Assembly: GCA_003952965.2 (NCBI GenBank)
Contig: CM025853.1
Span: 30,029,641 to 30,093,640 of the forward strand
Source: Morella rubra
Taxonomy: Eukaryota; Streptophyta; Magnoliopsida; Fagales; Myricaceae
Reading direction: 5' to 3'
DNA: 64,000 nucleotides
Part shown: positions 57,214 through 64,000 of the stretch, one piece after another
How positions within the stretch are numbered: the stretch's first letter is position 1
Layout of the letters: each line of letters begins with the position of its first letter
Notes under the pieces: model-generated
What the model saw: only the letters and a program-made list of their open reading frames with translations
What the model was told of the DNA's origin: nothing
The model's database searches: none
Program-made: the position numbers and the translations under genes

Positions 57214-59452
57214 GGACGAAATCCAGACCCAGAAGCCTAGAGGATGGTCGGACGGCGTGTGCTCATCGAAGAGGACCAGAACTGCTCAAAATGGAAGAAA
57301 AAGGCACGGACATGCGTGAGGAATAGCTATAGCATAGTTCGGTACCCGTCTGAGGCTCCACGTGCTAACCGGTCAGCGGCTGCCTTGGATGGAGACGGAC
57401 ACCAGCCTATGCTGTAACCATTCCCGTTGGTTGTGTGCATAAAAAATCTCCAGAAACGGCTAGATATGAGCTCCAAGTCCGCTGGAACAAAGCCCCAAAA
57501 TGTGGCTGGAATAAGGGATTTATTGAAAGTTCCGGCCACCAAAGAGCAGATCGGTGGAGGAGAGGGGGGAGGGGGGCATTCAGTCTCCCTCTCCTGACAG
57601 GACAATCAAATATCTGATCTCATTACTATGTCGAACGTTACACATTGCTTTGTCAAGTTTCCACGTATACTACGTACAACATTAGGATACTGCAAACCTA
57701 GATATAACGTTATGATATATGACAGAAACCACAATTTGTACGCCAAATTTATAGACTGTTAGATCATGTGATATACATATGGGTATATCTGTGATCAGTA
57801 CCAAATTACAGTGAAGCTTTTGCATAGAGACAGTACACTCGCACTGGATATATCTGTCGATTTCCACGAGTCCAGTCATGTTGAATTGCCATGGAAAAGA
57901 CTGACAAGTAAAGGCTCCCATACCCTTATCCTTCAGAAAAGGTATCAAATTAAGATAAGATTATGCAGCCTTGCAAATCTATGTGGACCTGTGGGATTAA
58001 TGTACTGATATCCAGCTATTAGTGTTCCAAACTGGATGGAAGGCGATGGAATTGTGGCCCTACTGATATTGAGGGCCACGACAGTGAAGCCAGTTGCAGA
58101 AGTGTGCAAACAACTTGGGACCCTTTAATCTCTAATTCAGAATGTTGTGCTTTTACCAAGCTGAGACGTGGAAGAAAAGGAAAATCCCGACTGGTGGGGG
58201 AGTCCTGACTTGTTTTTTTGCGTCTCGTGGGTCTTTGGAAGTACAGTTATGAGTGGAGGTAGTTGATCTGTGCAGATCATGACATGACTAACTGAGATGC
58301 CACAGTCACAACATTCCCTTTAAAGAAACATCATGGAAAGTGGTCGTCGCTGGTCGATGTTGGACGGAGAGAGAGAGAGAGACACATAATTTATCTACAG
58401 GAGGACAACTCCAACAGAACAATGTTTGCCAATTATGCGATCAGTATCTCAATTGCAGGCGAAATAAGTTTGTGTTATTTTTGTTTTTTTTGGCAACCAG
58501 GGATAATTGGTGGCATCATCTATAGACTGAACTCATGAAGATTTTGTTCAATTCAGTCACACCGAAAGTTTAAGTCTACGACAAACTTCAACACTTGTAA
58601 TAACTCCTCACCACACGACGCATTATTTAAATTATGAATTTTGTTGTTATGAAGAGTCAAATCAGAATCGGTCACCCCTAACCCACAGACGACAATATGT
58701 TTGTGATATTAGCAATATAGAGTACTGCTGGTTAAAGTTCCAACACATCTAAAATATAGACCAGATCAATTAGCCTCTTGATCCAAAAAAAAAATGGAAG
58801 AGAGTAATTAAATAGTAAGTCGAGCCTTCTTAAATCCCTCACACGGTGTAGCTAAGAGTTTGGAACTATTTTTTCAGGCTCTGGTGCATGTAGGCAAGGA
58901 GCTGGTGGAGTGGTGGGGACAAAACGCTTCGTTTAGGCGCCAAAGAAGAAAAACAAGTATGTCCACCCGGTTTGAGGCCCATTGGGCCATAAAGAAAAAG
59001 TTCAAAAAACTTCTGGGTTCATACTTCATACGGGGGAAAGAAACCCCATAATGTCCCTAAGCCAATCTCCTTCTCAGGGCCCATTGGCCCATAATCAAGT
59101 AGACCCAAATGACTCTTGATTTTAGGATCTAAAATTTTCAATTTAATTAATTTGGCGTTATAGTAATTTTTCTACTAAATTTGTAACAAAAAGGGTGCTG
59201 TATGTTGCAAAAAGAAATTGAAAAAGATAATAAAAGTTATGAAATTACATGGTGTTTGAAAATAAAATTTTGTTAACTTGGTAAAAAAGTGATTAGAGAG
59301 AATGAAAAAGTTAGTGAAAAAGTGAAAAAATAAAAAAAATAAAGAAAAAAATGAAGAGAAATTTTTTTATAATAATAATAAAATTTCATAGGGTTAAATT
59401 TTAAGAAAACAAACGCGAAATCAAGCCAATAATGTATGTCATGTAATTTTAT
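57214..59452. other. Intergenic region left of the second Pack-MULE-like element
   Basis: No gene recognised. A minus-strand frame at 57327-57605 is Pro- and Cys-containing but matches no family I know. A GA repeat lies near 58366-58382. AT-rich sequence at about 59200-59416, ending AAAACAAACGCG, resembles the MITE family at 14494 and 25523, but its left end is unclear. Confidence 0.35.
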
Positions 59453-59791
59453 GGGAAATTTAATTTTTGGTCATTAGGTTTTAGCCCTTTTTACAAATTA
59501 GTTACTAATAAATTTTTTTCCAATTTTCAGTCACTGATTTTAGGCTCTTGTGACTATTTAATCCTTCTGTCAGTTGAGCGTCTATTTGACTAACGGTAAC
59601 TATGTCCACGTCCAGGTCATTTCCCACTCAACACCTAGCCTTAAAACGACAAACCGTTAGCTTTAACGAGGAAACAATGTGCTCTGATACAACAAAGTCC
59701 CACCATTTTGAAATCCCGTTGATTCAATCCGCACCGTTTCGTTAAAACCAAAGCGTTGATTCAGATAAACAAACAGACAAACAAAAAAAAA

Positions 59792-59866
59792 ATGAACTCC
59801 GTCTTAACCTTTCTGGTCCCACTTGCTCCTTATCTCTTCTCCCTCTTCTTCTTTCTCTTCTTCGCT
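59792..59866 (+). pseudogene. Possible captured N-terminal piece of a CYP710A-like gene
   Basis: An ATG-started frame reads MNSVLTFLVPLAPYLF and a Phe/Leu-rich membrane-anchor-like stretch. This resembles the N-terminal anchor of CYP710A proteins, where APYL is common. The similarity is lost by about 59866 and the frame stops shortly after. The identification is tentative. Confidence 0.5.
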
Positions 59867-60359
59867 GGATTAGAGCACTCCTGCAAGCTCTCAATCTGCG
59901 ACACACTATAAAACAGAACGGAACCGCGTTATTTCTTGGTCCTTGGGTAAACTTTCGTTTTGATATTTCTTGGTCCTCTTAACCCCTGCAAGAATCAACT
60001 GTCATTGATTTTACTTGAGAGCTGTGCTGTTTTCCGGGGCAATAGAGCAGTGTCTTGTAGGCTTTATCATTATGTTTTGATGCTTTTAATTTCGTTCAAT
60101 TTCTGTTTTAAGTGTTCTTTGAATTCTAGTCTTTGAATACGGAACACCTGGGGGCTGGGTGACTGGGTCCCTTAACATAAAGTTGAACGGTGTAAGTAAA
60201 TGGCTGGAGTCAAAACTCGGAATAGATATGAGCAGAACAAAGACGAAGAGATGTGTTAACAATGGGAATAGATCATCCAATCACTGCAGATAGACGTTGG
60301 AGGAAACTAAAGTTACGTTAACAAAGATCTAATGGGAAAGACAAAAAGTTTTATCCACG

Positions 60360-61125
60360 AACCATCCTCGTAAAAGCATTGGCGCCTTTCGCTTAACCAC
60401 CTGCGCGTTCGTATCAAGGCCCTCTCGACCTTCACCTCCTCCATCAGAGTGTCATCCTCAACCATTTTAACAAATGGGAGCGCTTTTCCTCCGACAGCGC
60501 GCCGAAGCTGATCGCGCTCAGGCTTCTGGCTCGTGATATGAATCTGGAAACTTCGCAAACCGTATTTGTTGGTCGGTATTTGGGGCCTGAGGCACGTGAG
60601 AGGTTCAAGTACGATTACAATTTCTTCAACGTTGGGCTGCTGCCCATCGACTTGCCTGGGACGGCGTTCCAGAACGCCAGGCTCGGCGTCGACGCCTCTT
60701 CAAAACTCTTGTTGTCTGTTCGGAACATAGCAACACGAGCATGCAGAAGGGAGAGGAGCCTTTGTGCTTGATCGATTTCTGGATGCAGGACACGTTAAAG
60801 GAGCTGGAAGCTGCAGCCGGAGCTGGCGAGCCCACACCCACTCACACCAGTGACCTCAAGATTGGCAGCTACCTCTTCGACTTTCTTTTTGCTCTCAGGA
60901 CGCGTCAACCTCCTAGCTACGTACTTTGGGCAGTGACGCTTCTCGACTTGCACCCGGAGGTGCTGGCTAAGGTCCGAAGGAAGTTGAATCTATATGGTCC
61001 CCGAAGTCGGATTCTTTGATCACCGCCGAGCAGCTTTTGCGAAAGAAGTATACGCAGGCGGTTGCGGGCGAGGTCGTGAGGTACCGAGCTCTGGCGACCA
61101 TGGTGTCGAAAATGCCATTCGTACA
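60360..61125 (+). pseudogene. Captured CYP710A-like sterol C-22 desaturase fragment
   Basis: CYP710A enzymes introduce the C-22 double bond that turns sitosterol into stigmasterol. Plus-strand pieces in changing frames read KALSTFTSS, then [32 protein letters not shown] and [14 protein letters not shown]. They continue with [64 protein letters not shown] and VVRYRALATMV. This order follows the family from the B-C region to the ExxR-like helix. The haem-binding Cys region and C-terminus are absent. At least three frameshifts and an in-frame stop make it nonfunctional. Confidence 0.85.
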
Positions 61126-61845
61126 GTGATTGCTTTTTAATTTATCTGAATCAGCGCTTTGGTTTTAACGAAACGTGGCAGATAGAAAAATCATCAGAGA
61201 AACGGTGCGTCTTGGTTTTATTAGACCACATTGTTTCCTCGTTAAAGCTAACGGTGTGTCGTTTTTAAGGCTGGATGCTGAGTGGACTGAGGTGAGGTGA
61301 GTGTGCAAAGTTGCTGACGTGGACATAGCTCTCGTTAGTTAAATACAGAAGAATTAAATAGTGATAAAGGCATAATGTTAGTGATTAAAAACTGAAAAAA
61401 AAATTATTAGTAACCAATTCGTAAAAAAAATCAAAATCTAGTAACTAAAAATTGAATTTTCCTAATTTTATTACATTTCCATTTTTGAACCAAGATAAAG
61501 GCTAAACTGCTAAAGTAAAACAGACAGAGTGATTTGACTTCTTTGATGAAGAAAACGACAGGGAAAGCCAGTCCTTTTTCGTTCTAAAGTCAAACACCTG
61601 GTGCACATATCGACCGGATCAGATCAAACGGTGAGGTGCCTTGGAAAGCGGATCGAATGGTAAAAGGGAAAAATTACCACCGAAATTGTTTTTTTTTCTT
61701 CGCACCACCGAAATTATTGGTTGCGTTAAAATTCGAAAATAGATGATACGAAAGCCGAGCGACCAATCAATCTCTTTTACTGATCGGAAGAATATAAGCC
61801 CGGAGCTTTCCAGAGGGAGAGGAAAAGAGAGATAGGGAGTTGGAA

Positions 61846-64000
61846 ATGTCGTGCTTGGCATCTTGTTGTGCAGCTTCCACGTGCGGTCTCTGTAGCTCCG
61901 TGGCCTCTGGGATCTCCAAACGCTCGGCCCGACTTGCTTACTGTGGTCTCTTCGGTCTGTCGTTAATCGTATCCTGGATTCTCCGGGAAGTAGCAGCTCC
62001 TATTTTGGAGAAAATCCCATGTGAGTTCAATTTCTCTCAACCCTTCGCCATTTTCGAGCTTATTTTCTCGGGGGTTCGTGAAATTGATGAATATAGGAAT
62101 TGGTTTGGTCGGTTTCCGACGTTGTCTCCTAGTGGAACCTGTATGTCACAAATTGGGTTCGTCAGTTGGGTTGGTTGTCGCTTAGTCAAGATGTTCTTAT
62201 GTGGGCTGTTTGGCTTGAACGGCTGTAGTATGTTTGGCGCTTCTTTGTTGGTGATTCTCTTATGATGGGACTACCTTGTTTTAGCCCTTTCGCATCTCAC
62301 TCCAAAATTTCCTATAATTGGGTTTCCTTTGCTTTTATTTGGTATTGAAGCATGTTTAATAATGTGTATGATTTTTTGATGCTGTGACTAGTCCCAAAGA
62401 TTGGTCTGAATTTAGATTTTGTTCTGCATTACAGGAGACAAGTAAATTGGATGCCCATTAGAAATTTGGTGATTTGACTGATACATAAGTCAAAGAAATT
62501 CAGGGTTTTGTTAAGATTGGTTGTAGTTGTGGCAATTGATGCATAGTACATTTGGGGAGAAAAAAACTTTTCTGATAACACTAGACTTCCCAATTGTGTT
62601 ACTTTCCTCTTTAAAAATCAGCTTACTCGCCAAAAAAAATAATAAAAAATCAGCTTACTTGAGCAATGATAAAGAACACTGATATGATTTTTTGGATCAA
62701 TTTTCATAACTTTTTTCATGACCATCCTATTAACAGGGATAAACACCAGTACTCACTCAGAGGAATGGTTTCAGATACAAGCTGTTCTTCGTGTGAGCAT
62801 GGGCAATTTCTTGTTTTTCGCAATTCTTGCTCTTATAATGATCGGTGTAAAGGACCAAAATGATCAACGTGATGCATGGCATCATGGTGGATGGATTGTG
62901 AAGATGGTGTTCTGGCTTTTGCTGGTAGTCCTTATGTTTTTCCTTCCTAATGTCGTCATTTCCATCTATGGTAAGTTTTTCTGGCACAATCATGCTCTTA
63001 AACAGATTGTTATTTCCTGCAAGTTTTGCTTAGCCAAGGTTGATGACTTGATGGAGGATTGTGGAAAACTTGTATTGGAATATTTATGTTCTTCCCATAT
63101 GCCAAGTGTCAAAATTATTGGAGTGAAATATTTTAATGAGCTGCAACAATGGCTTTGACAGCAGCTGGAATTAACCTGGCTATAATGTTCTTTGCTCTTT
63201 GGTTATGTAATGTGGTCTATAAAGAAAATTTTTCACTTTTGGGTGTTTTGAATTTCACGCATCACTATACTACTCTTCAGCCTGTTCAATATTAATGGGA
63301 CAAGTGAGTTTCATGACATTACCTCTGTCATAGCTCTTAGGCTTAGAGTTAATCGGAATTCCATTATGTAAGGGAGAAATTATTTCCACCTATATGAAAA
63401 AATGGCTCCACTACTGAGATATGGTGATCAAGATCAATAAGGAATCTCACTTTAGACTGAATATTTATTTTTGTGGCTTTGGTGGGCCTCTTCGCACCAC
63501 ATGAACCACATCTACAAATTTGAGAATGGAGGTACACACCAGCAGGAAAATAAAAGGGGAAGAAAGGGAGGTTGGGGGGAGAGTTGGGTAGTTACATGAC
63601 TGGTTCTTTCTTGTCACAGTCCTGTTCCCCAGCTGTGGCTGCCTTCCCTCCCTTTATCTACTTTGATTAATGATTCAAAATTGTTCATTCTTTTCAGAGA
63701 TATTATGTCATTTATAATTCACCTATACAAACTTTGTACTTGCAGGAACTTTATCGAAATTTGGGGCCGGCTTATTCTTATTGGTTCAAGTGATTATTTT
63801 ACTGGACTGTACACACTCATGGAATGATGCATGGATTGAAAAAGACGAGCAGAAATGGTCGGTTAAAGTTTTCAAATCTGATCAATCTTTCTTTTGCTGC
63901 TTTTTATTTTTTTAAAAAATTATAACCTTATAAGTGTTGCATATTTTTAGGTATATTGCTTTGCTCGCAGTGTCAATTGGTTGCTACATTGCAGCATTTG
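61846..64000 (+). CDS. SERINC (serine incorporator/TMS1-TDE1 family) membrane protein, 5' part
   Basis: Four exons are visible: 61846-62020, 62737-62970, 63746-63857 and 63951 onward past the right edge, all with GT-AG ends and consistent phase. They encode about 190 residues of a family whose plant members are about 400 long. The start is the ATG at 61846 (MSCLASCCAASTCGLCSS), the Cys-rich N-terminus typical of SERINC. Hydrophobic segments include ARLAYCGLFGLSLIVSWILR, NFLFFAILALIMIGV, MVFWLLLVVLMFFLPNVVI, FGAGLFLLVQVIILLDCTHS and IALLAVSIGCYIAAF. The blocks SWILREVAAPILEKIPW and DAWHHGGWIVKM are family-conserved. Family members are multi-pass endomembrane proteins linked to serine-derived lipid synthesis or lipid scrambling. 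The second Pack-MULE-like element ends 383 bases upstream. Confidence 0.93.

Larger units (their letters stand above)
59453..61462 (+). mobile_element. Pack-MULE-like element carrying CYP710A-like P450 fragments
   Basis: The 2010-bp element is flanked by a perfect 9-bp direct duplication TAATTTTAT (59444-59452 and 61463-61471). The terminal inverted repeats are about 320 bp each (59453-59770 and 61141-61462). They share CTATGTCCACGTC, CCGTTAGCTTTAACGAGGAA and GTTTCGTTAAAACCAAAGCG. The inside carries broken pieces of a cytochrome P450 gene and no transposase. The length, TIR size and duplication fit a Mutator-like, gene-carrying non-autonomous element. Confidence 0.92.

Noticed and set aside
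60541-61019. A functional cytochrome P450 gene
   Set aside because: It lacks the haem-binding Cys region and C-terminus, changes frame several times and lies inside MULE arms.

Overview
This window looks like nuclear DNA of a flowering plant, most likely a woody eudicot. The evidence is GT-AG introns, AT-rich intergenic DNA with microsatellites, plant-type gene families (adenylate isopentenyltransferase, CNNM/DUF21, a CYP710A-like P450, a plant SERINC) and several classes of plant transposons. Exons were built by hand from splice sites and reading-frame continuity. Family names come from recognised motifs, not from a search.

Layout. At 1-2431 (-) are the first two exons of a TVP38/TMEM64-type membrane protein that runs off the left edge. 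At 5390-7222 (-) is an intact single-exon NXPE/TBL-like PC-esterase-type membrane protein. At 10418-16466 (-) is a complete nine-exon UPF0613/DUF1749 alpha/beta hydrolase. At 23237-24223 (+) is an intronless adenylate isopentenyltransferase, which makes cytokinin. At 26166-31121 (-) is a defective Ty1/copia retrotransposon. At 33790-55030 is a tandem segmental duplication. Each unit carried an organellar-type RRM gene followed by a CNNM/DUF21-CBS gene. The right unit is complete (RRM 46941-48692, CNNM 49888-54554). The left unit is decaying: its RRM gene is reduced to a 5' fragment and its CNNM gene has lost one exon. A 4.7-kb hAT element (40629-45360) also interrupts the left unit. At 61846 (+) a SERINC-family gene begins and runs off the right edge.

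The most striking feature is two separate Pack-MULE-like elements. Each has long terminal inverted repeats and a perfect 9-bp target-site duplication, and each carries fragments of host genes. The first (29591-30688) carries a broken CRINKLY4-related receptor kinase domain and sits inside the gag of the copia element; removing it with one duplication restores the gag frame. The second (59453-61462) carries broken CYP710A-like sterol C-22 desaturase fragments and ends 383 bp before the SERINC start codon. Several AT-rich MITE-like elements with GTTTGTTT-type termini are also scattered through the window.

The genes do not form one pathway. The window mainly records gene duplication, asymmetric decay and layered transposition. 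I did not find evidence of a wholly new system; the gene-capturing elements and the rearranged CNNM copy are the most novel candidates.
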